Source: Kribbella pratensis | GTDB lineage: Bacteria; Actinomycetota; Actinomycetes; Propionibacteriales; Kribbellaceae | NCBI RefSeq assembly: GCF_004366075.1 | Contig: NZ_SODU01000005.1 | Coordinates: forward strand, 248,001 to 312,000 | Direction of reading: 5' to 3' | DNA: 64,000 bases | Shown here: in pieces, positions 7,986-15,871 of the stretch | Layout of the letters: the number at the start of each line of letters is the position of its first letter | How positions within the stretch are numbered: position 1 is the first letter of the stretch | Made by a program: the position numbers and the translations under genes | The notes under the pieces: model-generated | What the model saw: the letters and a program-made list of their open reading frames with translations, nothing else | What the model was told of the DNA's origin: nothing | Databases searched by the model: none

Positions 7986-9268
7986 CGACGCTTGCGACCC
8001 ACGTATCGATCGCCGAAGCCCTCACGGCGGTGACTCCGGACGGGCTGCCGTTCAGGTTCACGGCGTACGACGGCAGCGCGACCGGACCCGAAGATTCACC
8101 TGTGCACATGCACCTCGCCTCCGAGCGGGGACTGTCGTACGTGCTGACCGCGCCTGGCGACCTCGGTCTGGTGCGGGCCTACGTGATGGGTGATCTGGAG
8201 ATCACAGGTGTGCATCCGGGCAACCCGTACGACCTGATGCGGATGATGCTGAACCACGTCCACTTCCACCGTCCGAGCCCCAGCGAGGCGCTGCGCATCG
8301 TCCGCGGGCTCGGCTGGAGTCACCTGAAGCCGCCGCCCCCTCCGCCGCAGGAGCACCTGCCGAAATGGCGTCGTACCTTCGAGGGACTGCGGCACTCGAA
8401 AGCGCGGGACAAGGCGGCGATCCACCACCACTACGACGTGTCGAACCGGTTCTACGAGTTGATCCTCGGACCGTCGATGACCTACACGTGTGCGGTCTAC
8501 CCGTCGGCCGATGCCACGCTCGAGGAGGCGCAGGCGGAGAAGTACGACCTGGTCGCGCGCAAACTCGACCTGCGACCGGGGCAGCGGCTCCTCGACGTCG
8601 GCTGCGGGTGGGGCGGCATGGTCCGGCACGCGGCCCGCGAGTACGGAGTCCAGGCGCTCGGCGTCACGCTGTCCGCGGCCCAGGCGGAGTGGGCGACCCA
8701 GGCGATCAAGCGGGACGGCCTGGAGGATCGCGCCGAGGTGCGGTTCCTCGACTACCGCGACGTCGCCGAGCGCGACTTCGACGCGATCAGCTCGATCGGC
8801 CTGACCGAACACATCGGCGTCCGCAACTACCCGTCGTACTTCGGTTTCCTGCTCGACCGGCTGAAGCCGGGCGGCCGGCTGCTCAACCACAGCATCACGC
8901 GGCCCGACAACCGGTTCCGCTCGACCGGCGCGTTCATCGACCGCTACATCTTCCCGGACGGCGAACTGATCGGGTCCGGCCGGATCATCGCCGAGGCCCA
9001 GGACGCCGGCTTCGAGGTCCGCCACGAGGAGAATCTCCGCGAGCACTATGCCCTCACCCTGGCCGGCTGGTCGGCCAACCTGCTCGCGAACTGGGACAAG
9101 GCCGTGGCCGAGGTCGGCTACCCGACCGCCAAGATCTGGGGCCTCTACCTGGCCGCCTGCCGCGTCGGCTTCGAACGCAACACCACCCAACTCCACCAGG
9201 TCCTCGCCGTAAAACTCGACGACGACGCCAACGCCCACTTCCCCCTCCGCCCCACCTGGGGAAGCTGA
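7982..9268 (+). CDS. Cyclopropane-fatty-acid-synthase-family methyltransferase, TmsB/BfaB-like
   Basis: This SAM-dependent phospholipid fatty acid methyltransferase has 428 residues. The family block HYDVSN is at 150-155, followed by the MTYTCAVYP signature and the SAM motif DVGCGWGG at 205-212. The EHIGVRNY segment that lines the active site is also present. Paired with the oxidoreductase just upstream, it most likely methylenates the double bond of oleoyl chains to give 10-methylene and finally 10-methyl branched chains, rather than a cyclopropane ring. A six-proline run (residues 117-122) sits in the linker between the N-terminal and catalytic domains. Translation is coupled by ATGA overlap. 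Confidence 0.88.
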   Translation: MTTLATHVSIAEALTAVTPDGLPFRFTAYDGSATGPEDSPVHMHLASERGLSYVLTAPGDLGLVRAYVMGDLEITGVHPGNPYDLMRMMLNHVHFHRPSPSEALRIVRGLGWSHLKPPPPPPQEHLPKWRRTFEGLRHSKARDKAAIHHHYDVSNRFYELILGPSMTYTCAVYPSADATLEEAQAEKYDLVARKLDLRPGQRLLDVGCGWGGMVRHAAREYGVQALGVTLSAAQAEWATQAIKRDGLEDRAEVRFLDYRDVAERDFDAISSIGLTEHIGVRNYPSYFGFLLDRLKPGGRLLNHSITRPDNRFRSTGAFIDRYIFPDGELIGSGRIIAEAQDAGFEVRHEENLREHYALTLAGWSANLLANWDKAVAEVGYPTAKIWGLYLAACRVGFERNTTQLHQVLAVKLDDDANAHFPLRPTWGS

Positions 9269-9322
9269 GCTCAGGTTGGACCTCGCAGTAGCTTGGGGGC
9301 AGGGCTAGCGGAGGAGACGGGC

Positions 9323-10435
9323 GTGCACGGTCGGGCTGCGGTAGTGGTTGCGGCGTTGGCGTTGGCGTTGGTGTCGGGGTGCTCGGACGACTCGCCGTCG
9401 GGCGCGGGTCCGGCGCCGGCGCCGGCCAGCTCGGGTACGGCGTCCGGGCCGCGTGGGGCTGCCGCGGTGAGCCTGACGGTGGCCTCGACCGTGGCGACGG
9501 GGATCGAGGTGCCGTGGGGGCTTGCGTTCCTGCCGGACAAGAGCGCGTTGGTGGCCGAGCGGGACTCGGGGAAGATCAAGCGGATCGCCGACGGGCAGGT
9601 GTCCGAGGTCGGGTCGGTCGACGGGGTGAAGAACTCGTCGGAGGGTGGGCTGCTCGGGCTGGCGGTGGATCCGGGATATCCGGGCAAACCGTACATCTAC
9701 GCCTACTACTCGGGTGGGGACGACAACCGGATCGCGCGGATCACCTACCAGGACGGGAAGTTGTCGGACCAGCAGGTGATCCTGGACGGGATTCCGGCGG
9801 CGGCGATCCACAACGGCGGGCGGCTGCGGTTCGGGCCGGACGGGTTCCTGTACGCCGGGACCGGCGACGGGTCGGACCGGCCGAACTCGCAGGACGACGA
9901 CTCGCTCGGCGGGAAGATCCTGCGGATCACCACCGAGGGCAAGGCCGCGCCGGGCAATCCCGACGGCCGGGTCTGGATCACGAAGGGCCACCGCAACGTC
10001 CAAGGCCTCGCGTTCGACGGGAACCAGTTGTACGCCGCCGAGTTCGGGCAGAACACCTGGGACGAACTCAACGCCATCACCCCCGGCTCGAACTACGGCT
10101 GGCCGGCCGCCGAAGGAATCAGCCAGCTGGACGGGATGACCGACCCGATCGCGCAGTGGCACACGGCCGATGCGTCGCCGTCCGGGATCGCGTTCGCCAA
10201 GGGATACGTCTTCATGGCGTCGCTACGCGGCCAGCGACTCTGGGCAATTCCTGTTGCCGGAGGCAAACGAGTTGGCGAGCCGCAGGCGTTCTTCACCAAC
10301 AAGTACGGGCGTCTGCGCACGGTCGAACTCGCTCCGGACGGCTCGTTGTGGGTCACCACGTCGAACACCGACGGCCGCGGCGGCACCCGCGACGGGGACG
10401 ACCGCATCCTCCGAGTGACCATCAGCACCTCCTGA
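9323..10435 (+). CDS. PQQ-dependent sugar dehydrogenase-family lipoprotein
   Basis: The 370-residue product is a soluble-glucose-dehydrogenase/sorbosone-dehydrogenase-type six-bladed propeller. Family blocks include VPWGLAFLP, the GLLGLAVDPGY strand, HNGGRLRFGPDG with YAGTGDG, GHRNVQGLAF and GSNYGWP. The first 20 residues form a lipoprotein signal peptide with lipobox LVSGC (Cys20), followed by a Ser/Ala/Pro-rich linker, so it should be anchored outside the membrane. GTG at 9323 is chosen because GAGGAG lies six bases upstream and the signal peptide starts there. Whether it uses PQQ here is unknown: no PQQ synthesis gene is in the window, and many members of the family have undefined substrates. 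Confidence 0.85.
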   Translation: MHGRAAVVVAALALALVSGCSDDSPSGAGPAPAPASSGTASGPRGAAAVSLTVASTVATGIEVPWGLAFLPDKSALVAERDSGKIKRIADGQVSEVGSVDGVKNSSEGGLLGLAVDPGYPGKPYIYAYYSGGDDNRIARITYQDGKLSDQQVILDGIPAAAIHNGGRLRFGPDGFLYAGTGDGSDRPNSQDDDSLGGKILRITTEGKAAPGNPDGRVWITKGHRNVQGLAFDGNQLYAAEFGQNTWDELNAITPGSNYGWPAAEGISQLDGMTDPIAQWHTADASPSGIAFAKGYVFMASLRGQRLWAIPVAGGKRVGEPQAFFTNKYGRLRTVELAPDGSLWVTTSNTDGRGGTRDGDDRILRVTISTS

Positions 10436-10512
10436 CCAGTCAACCGTTTGCGCTCTTCGGTCGTCTGGTACTTGTTGAGGAAAGAACCGCACGACTCGAG
10501 GAGGAGATCGGT

Positions 10513-11046
10513 ATGCCGACCGGCCAGGCGTCTGGCGTCCCCAGCAGTGTGATCGCATCGGTGAGCAACTTCGGTGATGCTCAGCGGACAGTCGAGTACC
10601 TGCGAAGTTACGGGATGGACGCGGCGAGGCTGGAGGTTGTCGGCGCCGGACTCCGGCAGGCGAGGAGACAGCGGGCGGTGCCGGTCGCGCGGCTCACAGC
10701 GGTCAGCGCGTCGCAGGGCGCGCTGCTCGGCGTACTCGCGGCGATCTTCATCACCCTGGTCGCCGAGACCACGCTCAACGGCCTCGCCGTCGTGGTCTGG
10801 GGCTTTGTGTACGGCGTCCTGATCGGAGCGCTCTGGGGCCTGTTCCGGGGTCTCGTCCGCAACCGCCCGGACGCGTTCGACACAGAAGTGCTGCCGACTC
10901 GCTACGAGGTCCGCTGTCCGGCCGATGAGCTGTCGGTCGCCCGAACGTTGCTCGCGGATGCGGCCGACGTGGACGACGGCCGGGTCGAGCGTGGAGTGAT
11001 CGCCGACGCGCCACAGTCCGAGGAAGCGCACAGAGACGCGGCGTGA
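10513..11046 (+). CDS. General stress protein 17M-like membrane protein
   Basis: The 177-residue protein has an N-terminal soluble domain (SVIASVSNFGDAQRTVEYL) like the YflT/general stress protein 17M domain. It is followed by two closely spaced hydrophobic segments near residues 75-115 and a soluble C-terminal tail. Family members are linked to general stress regulons in Gram-positive bacteria, but the biochemical role is unknown. GAGGAG six bases before the ATG supports the start. It is convergent with gatB, from which it is separated by a perfect 12-bp hairpin. Confidence 0.65.
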   Translation: MPTGQASGVPSSVIASVSNFGDAQRTVEYLRSYGMDAARLEVVGAGLRQARRQRAVPVARLTAVSASQGALLGVLAAIFITLVAETTLNGLAVVVWGFVYGVLIGALWGLFRGLVRNRPDAFDTEVLPTRYEVRCPADELSVARTLLADAADVDDGRVERGVIADAPQSEEAHRDAA

Positions 11047-11050
11047 GAAC

Positions 11051-11080
11051 CGAGGTGCCGGACCTGGGTCCGGCACCTCG
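11051..11080. terminator. Bidirectional terminator hairpin between the stress-protein gene and gatB
   Basis: A perfect 12-bp inverted repeat, CGAGGTGCCGGA and its complement, surrounds a six-base loop CCTGGG. It lies in the 41-base gap between two convergent genes. There is no T run, which is common for actinobacterial terminators. Confidence 0.75.
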
Positions 11081-11087
11081 GCCGCAT

Positions 11088-12584
11088 TCAGATACCCAGC
11101 TTCTCGTTCAGGAGTTGGCGGACCTTGGCGGCGTCGGCCTGGCCGCGCATGTCCTTCATCACGGCGCCGATCAGCGCACCGGCCGCGGCCGGCTTGCCGG
11201 AGTTGACCTTCTCGACCACGTCCGGGTTCGCCGCGATCGCGCGGTCGATCGCCTCGAGCAGCGCCGAGTCGTCCGACACCAGCGCCAGACCGCGCTTCTC
11301 GATGATCTCCGCCGGCGTACCCTCACCGGCGAGCAGACCCTCGAACACCTGCCGCGCGAGCTTGTCGTTCAGCGTGCCGTCGTCGACGAGCTTCTGCACC
11401 TCGGCGACCTCGGCCGGACCGACACCCAGCGCGTCCAGATCCTGACCGGACTCGTTCGCCGAGCGGGCCAGCTCACCCAGCCACCACTTCTTCGCGGCGG
11501 CCGGCGTGACGCCGAGTTCGATGGTCGCCACGATCGGCTCCAGCGCGTTGCCGTTGATGACGTCGCGCATCTCGAGGTCGGTGAAACCCCAGTCCTCCTG
11601 CAGCCGCACACGACGTAGCGAAGGTGCCTCGGGCAGGGTCGCGCGCAGCTCCTCGACCCACTCGCGCGACGGCGCGACCGGGACCAGGTCGGGCTCCGGG
11701 AAGTACCGGTAGTCGTCGGCGTCGGACTTCTCCCGGCCGGACGTGGTGATACCGGTGTCCTCGTGCCAGTGCCGGGTCTCCTGCAGGACCTTGCCGCCGG
11801 ACGACAGGACGGCCGCCTGCCGGGTGATCTCGTACGTCACCGCACGCTCGACCGAACGGAACGAGTTCACGTTCTTGGTCTCGGTCCGCGTACCCAGAAC
11901 AGTCGAGCCGTGCGGCTTCAGCGAGACGTTCGCGTCGCACCGCAGCGAGCCCTGGTCCATCCGGACGTCGGAGACGCCCAGCGCGAACAGCAGGTCACGC
12001 AGCATGCTCACGTACGCACGCGCTACCGCCGCGGCCTTCGCCGGCGGCACCTCGATCGTCTTGGTGACGATCTCGATCAGCGGAATACCGGCCCGGTTGT
12101 AGTCGACCAGCGAGTGCGAGGCGCCGTGGATCCGGCCGGTCGCGCCACCGACGTGGGTGGACTTGCCGGTGTCCTCCTCCATGTGCGCGCGCTCGATCTC
12201 GATCCGGTACGTCTCGCCGTCGACGACGACCTCGGTCCAGCCGTTGAACGCGATCGGCTCGTCGTACTGCGAGGTCTGGAAGTTCTTCGGCATGTCCGGG
12301 TAGAAGTAGTTCTTCCGGGCGAACCGGCACCACTCGGCGATCTCGCAGTTCAGCGCCAGGCCGATCTTGATCGCGGACTCGACGGCCTTCGCGTTCACCA
12401 CCGGCAGCGCGCCCGGCAGACCGAGGCAGACCGGGCAGGTCTGGGTGTTCGGCGGCGCGCCGAACTCGGTCGGGCAGCCGCAGAACATCTTCGACTTCGT
12501 GTTCAGCTCGACGTGGACCTCGAGGCCCAGCACCGGGTCGTACTGCGTCAGCGCGTCGTTGATCTCAAGGACATCAGCAGTCAT
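11088..12584 (-). CDS. gatB: Asp-tRNA(Asn)/Glu-tRNA(Gln) amidotransferase subunit B
   Basis: GatB (498 residues) binds misacylated Glu-tRNA(Gln) or Asp-tRNA(Asn), activates the carboxyl group with ATP and receives ammonia from GatA. Visible family features are GLEVHVEL, CPTEFG with the CPVCLGLPG zinc-site region, RKNYFYPDMPK and, at the C terminus, the YqeY-like tRNA-binding helical domain ending MKDMRGQADAAKVRQLLNEK. The ATG at 12584 overlaps the gatA stop by four bases (ATGA), which fixes the start. It is the last gene of gatCAB and is followed by a hairpin terminator. Confidence 0.97.
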   Translation of the reverse strand: MTADVLEINDALTQYDPVLGLEVHVELNTKSKMFCGCPTEFGAPPNTQTCPVCLGLPGALPVVNAKAVESAIKIGLALNCEIAEWCRFARKNYFYPDMPKNFQTSQYDEPIAFNGWTEVVVDGETYRIEIERAHMEEDTGKSTHVGGATGRIHGASHSLVDYNRAGIPLIEIVTKTIEVPPAKAAAVARAYVSMLRDLLFALGVSDVRMDQGSLRCDANVSLKPHGSTVLGTRTETKNVNSFRSVERAVTYEITRQAAVLSSGGKVLQETRHWHEDTGITTSGREKSDADDYRYFPEPDLVPVAPSREWVEELRATLPEAPSLRRVRLQEDWGFTDLEMRDVINGNALEPIVATIELGVTPAAAKKWWLGELARSANESGQDLDALGVGPAEVAEVQKLVDDGTLNDKLARQVFEGLLAGEGTPAEIIEKRGLALVSDDSALLEAIDRAIAANPDVVEKVNSGKPAAAGALIGAVMKDMRGQADAAKVRQLLNEKLGI

Positions 12585-14098
12585 CGGGTCACCTCCAGCT
12601 CCGGAGCCTTGGTCATCAGTACGCCGCCCCACTGCTCGGCCAGCGCGGACTCCAGCGCGGCGCCGACCTTGTAGAGCAGGTCGTCGCGCATCACCGGCGC
12701 CATCACGTGGAAGCCGACCGGCAAGCCGTCCTCGTCGGCGAGGCCGCACGGGAACGACGCGGCCGCGTTACCGGCCAGGTTGGACGGGATCGTGCACAGG
12801 TCGTTCTTGTACATCGCGATCGGGTCGTCGATCCGGTCACCGATCGCGAACGCGGTCGTCGGAGTGGCCGGCGAGACCAGGACGTCGACCTGCTCGTAGG
12901 CCTTGGCGAAGTCGCGGGCGATCAGCGTCCGCACCTTCTGCGCCTGACCGTAGTACGCGTCGTAGTACCCGCTCGAGAGCGCGTGCGTGCCGAGGATGAT
13001 GCGGCGCTTCACCTCGGCGCCGAAACCGGCCTCACGGGTCAGGCTCGTCACCGTCTCCGCGCTGTTGGTGCCGTCATCGCCGACGCGCAGCCCGTACCGC
13101 ATCGCGTCGAACTTGGCCAGGTTGGACGAGGCCTCGCTCGGCAGGATCAGGTAGTAGGCCGGGAGCGCGTACTCGAAGTGCGGGCAGGAGACCTCGACCA
13201 CCTCGGCGCCGAGCTTGGTGAGCAGCTCGACCGCCTCGTGGAAGCGGGCCTCGACCCCCGACTGGTACCCCTCACCGCCGAGCTCCTTCACGACACCGAT
13301 CCGCAGACCGGCGACATCGCCGTTGCGGGCCGCCTCGACGACAGCCGGGACCGGCTGGTTGATCGAGGTCGAGTCCATCGGGTCGTAACCGGCGATCGCC
13401 TCGTGCAGCAGCGCCGCGTCCAGCGTCGTCCGCGCACACGGACCGGGCGTGTCCAGCGATGACGCCAGCGCGATCAGTCCGTACCGCGAGGTCCCGCCGT
13501 ACGTCGGCTTCACACCGACCGTGCCGGTGAACGCGCCGGGCTGCCGGATCGAGCCGCCGGTGTCGGTGCCGATCGCCAGCGGCGCCTCGTACGCCGAGAT
13601 CGCGGCCGACGAACCGCCGCCGGAACCGCCCGGGATCCGGGCCAGGTCCCACGGGTTGTGGGTGGTGCCGTACGCCGAGTTCTCGGTGGAGGAGCCCATC
13701 GCGAACTCGTCCATGTTGGTCTTGCCGAGGATCACGATCCCGGCCGCCTTCAGCCGCTTCACGACCGTCGAGTCGTACGGCGGCTTCCAGCCCTCGAGGA
13801 TCTTCGAGCCGGCCGTGGTCGGCACGCCCTCCTGGGTGAGCACGTCCTTCAGCGCCAGCGGTACACCGGCCAGCGGGGACAGCTGCTCGCCACTCTTCTT
13901 GGCCGCCGTCCGCTTGTCGTCGACCGCCTTCGCCTGCGCCAGCGCGCCTTCGGTGTCGACATGCAGGAACGCGTGCACAGCACCGTCGACAGCGGCGATC
14001 CGGTCCAGGTGGGCCTGCGTGATCTCCACCGAGCTGGCCTGCCCGGACGTCATCAACTCCGCGAGCTCCGCCGCAGTTTTCCTGGTGAGGTCGCTCAT
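12581..14098 (-). CDS. gatA: Asp-tRNA(Asn)/Glu-tRNA(Gln) amidotransferase subunit A
   Basis: GatA is the glutaminase of the amidotransferase, releasing ammonia from glutamine for GatB. The 505 residues match the family. The amidase-signature catalytic set is intact: Lys84 in ALKDV, cis-Ser159 in GGSGGGSS and nucleophile Ser183 in DTGGSIRQP. The ATG at 14098 sits two bases after the gatC stop, and the 3' end overlaps gatB by ATGA, so the three subunits are translated as a coupled operon. The presence of GatCAB implies that the organism makes Gln-tRNA(Gln), and perhaps Asn-tRNA(Asn), by the indirect route. Confidence 0.97.
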   Translation of the reverse strand: MSDLTRKTAAELAELMTSGQASSVEITQAHLDRIAAVDGAVHAFLHVDTEGALAQAKAVDDKRTAAKKSGEQLSPLAGVPLALKDVLTQEGVPTTAGSKILEGWKPPYDSTVVKRLKAAGIVILGKTNMDEFAMGSSTENSAYGTTHNPWDLARIPGGSGGGSSAAISAYEAPLAIGTDTGGSIRQPGAFTGTVGVKPTYGGTSRYGLIALASSLDTPGPCARTTLDAALLHEAIAGYDPMDSTSINQPVPAVVEAARNGDVAGLRIGVVKELGGEGYQSGVEARFHEAVELLTKLGAEVVEVSCPHFEYALPAYYLILPSEASSNLAKFDAMRYGLRVGDDGTNSAETVTSLTREAGFGAEVKRRIILGTHALSSGYYDAYYGQAQKVRTLIARDFAKAYEQVDVLVSPATPTTAFAIGDRIDDPIAMYKNDLCTIPSNLAGNAAASFPCGLADEDGLPVGFHVMAPVMRDDLLYKVGAALESALAEQWGGVLMTKAPELEVTR

Positions 14099-14100
14099 CG

Positions 14101-14397
14101 TCAGTCCTCCTCCAGGATCCGCGGCACCCGGAAACGCTGCTCTTCCGCGGCGGGCGCGCCGGACAGCGCCTGCTCGGGGGTGAGGCACGGGACGTTCTCG
14201 TCCGGGCGCATCACGTTGGTCAGCGGCAGGGCGTGCGAGGTCGGCGGGATGTCGTCCGCCGCCACCTGGCTGACCTGCCCGACCAAGGTGATGATCTGGT
14301 CGAGCTGCGGCGCAAGGTGGTCGAGCTCGTCGTCGGAGAGCTCGATCCGCGCCAGTCGCGCCAGGTGGGCGACCTCTTCGCGGGTAATCGATGGCAT
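14101..14397 (-). CDS. gatC: Asp-tRNA(Asn)/Glu-tRNA(Gln) amidotransferase subunit C
   Basis: GatC is the small belt subunit (98 residues) that wraps around GatA and GatB and stabilises the complex. The family pattern is clear: an N-terminal ITREEVAHLARLARIEL helix, LDQIITLVGQV, and a C-terminal segment ending RVPRILEED. The ATG at 14395-14397 begins exactly at the conserved N terminus. It is the first gene of the gatCAB operon. A 213-base intergenic region separates it from the divergent ACT-domain gene and must hold promoters for both. Confidence 0.95.
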   Translation of the reverse strand: MPSITREEVAHLARLARIELSDDELDHLAPQLDQIITLVGQVSQVAADDIPPTSHALPLTNVMRPDENVPCLTPEQALSGAPAAEEQRFRVPRILEED

Positions 14398-14610
14398 GAA
14401 CTGATCCAATGGTTCGCAGGACTTCCGCAGCGTGTTCCGCCGCGACCCGAGCCATCCTAGTGGGCCGCTGTGACAGGCACGTTGCGTCGCCCCCCGGGCT
14501 GGGGACGACGGTGGGATGAGATGGGTCGGCGTGTCTGTGCCTACCGCTCTGTAACATAGGCCGCGACAAGGCGTTACGCGCATGGTGATCGGCTGGGAGA
14601 TGATCGTTCG

Positions 14611-15255
14611 GTGTTCCTGCTGCGCTTGATCATCCCCGACCGGCCCGGTTCGCTGGGCGTGGTGGCGACGGCCCTCGGTGAGGTGGACGCCGACATCCAC
14701 GCGATCGAGATCGTCGAGCACCGGCGGGAGAACGGCACCGCCGTCGACGACATCGTGGTCGACCTGCCACCGGGCGTGCTCCCGGACCGCCTGGTCTCCG
14801 CCTGCAACGGCGTACCCGACGTCGAGGTCATCTGGTTCTCGCGGTACGGCGCCGGCGGCGGACTGCACATGGACCTCGAAGCGGTCGAGCAGATGACCTC
14901 GGCGCCCGCGGACGCGATCGACATCCTGGTCGAGCAGTCACCGGCCGTGCTGCACGCGGACTGGGCGGCGCTGCTCGACGGCACCGGCAGCGAGGTGAAG
15001 GTCGCGCTCGAGACCAGCGCGACGCCGGAGTTCGGTGACATGGCCGGCGCCTGGCTCCCGCTGGAGAAGGCGACGACGCTGCAAGCCCCGGACCACAAGG
15101 GTCTGTCGGAGTCCGTGCTGGTCGCCGCGCCCCTGGATTCGGACCGCCGGGTCCTCGTCATCGGCCGCCGCGGCGGCCCCGAGTTCCTCGGCTCCGAAGT
15201 GGCCCGCCTCTCCTACCTGGCCTCCCTCGCCGTAACCATCCGCGCCACCGCCTGA
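14611..15255 (+). CDS. ACT-domain protein
   Basis: The 214-residue protein starts with an ACT domain (FLLRLIIPDRPGSLGVVATAL), the small-ligand-binding fold found in amino acid metabolism enzymes and regulators. The remaining part (about residues 85-210) looks like a GAF-like or roadblock-like alpha/beta region (SVLVAAPLDSDRRVLVIGRR). No catalytic domain is present, so it is probably a ligand-sensing regulator, perhaps of amino acid metabolism. The GTG at 14611 directly opens the ACT strand. TAACAT at 14552-14557 may be a -10 element. It is divergent from gatCAB, and a hairpin-rich untranslated region lies downstream. Confidence 0.7.
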   Translation: MFLLRLIIPDRPGSLGVVATALGEVDADIHAIEIVEHRRENGTAVDDIVVDLPPGVLPDRLVSACNGVPDVEVIWFSRYGAGGGLHMDLEAVEQMTSAPADAIDILVEQSPAVLHADWAALLDGTGSEVKVALETSATPEFGDMAGAWLPLEKATTLQAPDHKGLSESVLVAAPLDSDRRVLVIGRRGGPEFLGSEVARLSYLASLAVTIRATA

Positions 15256-15349
15256 TCCACCGCGAAAAGCGTCAAGAGCAGCCGCGTCAACGGCCACGCG
15301 ACGCTACGACCGTCGCCGGATCGACCACAGCCGGGGATATCTCGTCGTG

Positions 15350-15582
15350 TGTGGGGTTCTCCCCTCGCATATCAGCAGAGAACCCTCCCTCCGAGGGGAT
15401 AACCGTTCGAGTCGCGGGTTTTCGCCGGTGCCCGGAGGGTGAGCTGTCGCGTCGGCCCGCGTGAGCTCACGTGGTGGGAAACAAACCGTCGCGATATGCA
15501 ATTTTGTTTCCCCGCTCTTGGGGTTCGGCCCGGAGGAGAGCGCGAGAACCCCCGCTCGCTGAATCGGTGCGAGCGGGGGTTT
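15350..15582 (+). ncRNA. Candidate structured RNA in a 350-base gene-free interval
   Basis: The interval 15256-15606 has no convincing gene. From 15350 it carries a dense series of inverted repeats. GGGTTCTC (15354-15361) pairs with GAGAACCC (15378-15385). TCCCCTCG (15360-15367) pairs with CGAGGGGA (15392-15399). CGTGAGCTCACG (15460-15471) is self-complementary. GGGAAACAAA (15476-15485) pairs with TTTGTTTCCC (15503-15512). A 13-bp terminator stem closes the region at 15547-15581, followed by T. The first two helices share bases 15360-15361 and cannot form together, as in a switch. I do not recognise a known RNA family. It could be a small RNA, or the 3' untranslated region of the ACT gene. 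The strand is inferred from the terminator. Confidence 0.4.
15547..15582 (+). terminator. Intrinsic terminator with 13-bp perfect stem
   Basis: AACCCCCGCTCGC (15547-15559) pairs perfectly with its complement at 15569-15581 around a nine-base loop, followed by T and G. It closes the candidate structured RNA. Read from the other strand it may also end the transcript of the small membrane protein gene. Confidence 0.75.
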
Positions 15583-15606
15583 GCTGTGTCTCAGGTGAAG
15601 TGTGGC

Positions 15607-15795
15607 TCAGGTGAACTGGAAGTAGGCGAGGGCCCAGAGGCCCGCGATGATCAGCAGGACGACGATGCCGATCAGGCTGACGATCAGGATCGCCTGGCTG
15701 TTGCTGCCGTTCCGGTCCGGGAGGTCGAACTGGGTGGGACCCCAGGCCCCACCGCCGTCGACCCGCTGGACCGCCTCGGGCGGTGGCTGGGCCAT
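15607..15795 (-). CDS. Small single-pass membrane protein
   Basis: This 62-residue protein has a soluble N-terminal half (MAQPPPEAVQRVDGGGAWG) and one hydrophobic segment at about residues 35-60 (AILIVSLIGIVVLLIIAGLW) that ends only four residues before the C terminus. No family is recognised. The ATG at 15793-15795 has GGGAG nine bases upstream. An in-frame TTG at 15831 has a better placed GGAGG and would add twelve residues. It lies 76 bases downstream of the proline/glutamine-rich membrane protein gene and may be co-transcribed with it. Confidence 0.6.
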   Translation of the reverse strand: MAQPPPEAVQRVDGGGAWGPTQFDLPDRNGSNSQAILIVSLIGIVVLLIIAGLWALAYFQFT

Positions 15796-15871
15796 CGTCC
15801 GGGACTCCCGCTTCTCCCGGGGGAACTTCAAACCGTCCTCCGTGCTGCTATCTACTGCTCCGTGCTGCTGG

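Noticed and set aside
15401..15440. TTCGAGT-like T-loop suggesting a tRNA near the hairpin region
   Set aside because: No acceptor stem, D arm or anticodon arm can be folded around it, and the T-arm stem itself has mismatches.
15304..15501. Minus-strand open frame in the gene-free interval (65 codons)
   Set aside because: It has no ribosome binding site, no recognisable domain, and lies across the strong inverted repeats of the candidate structured RNA.
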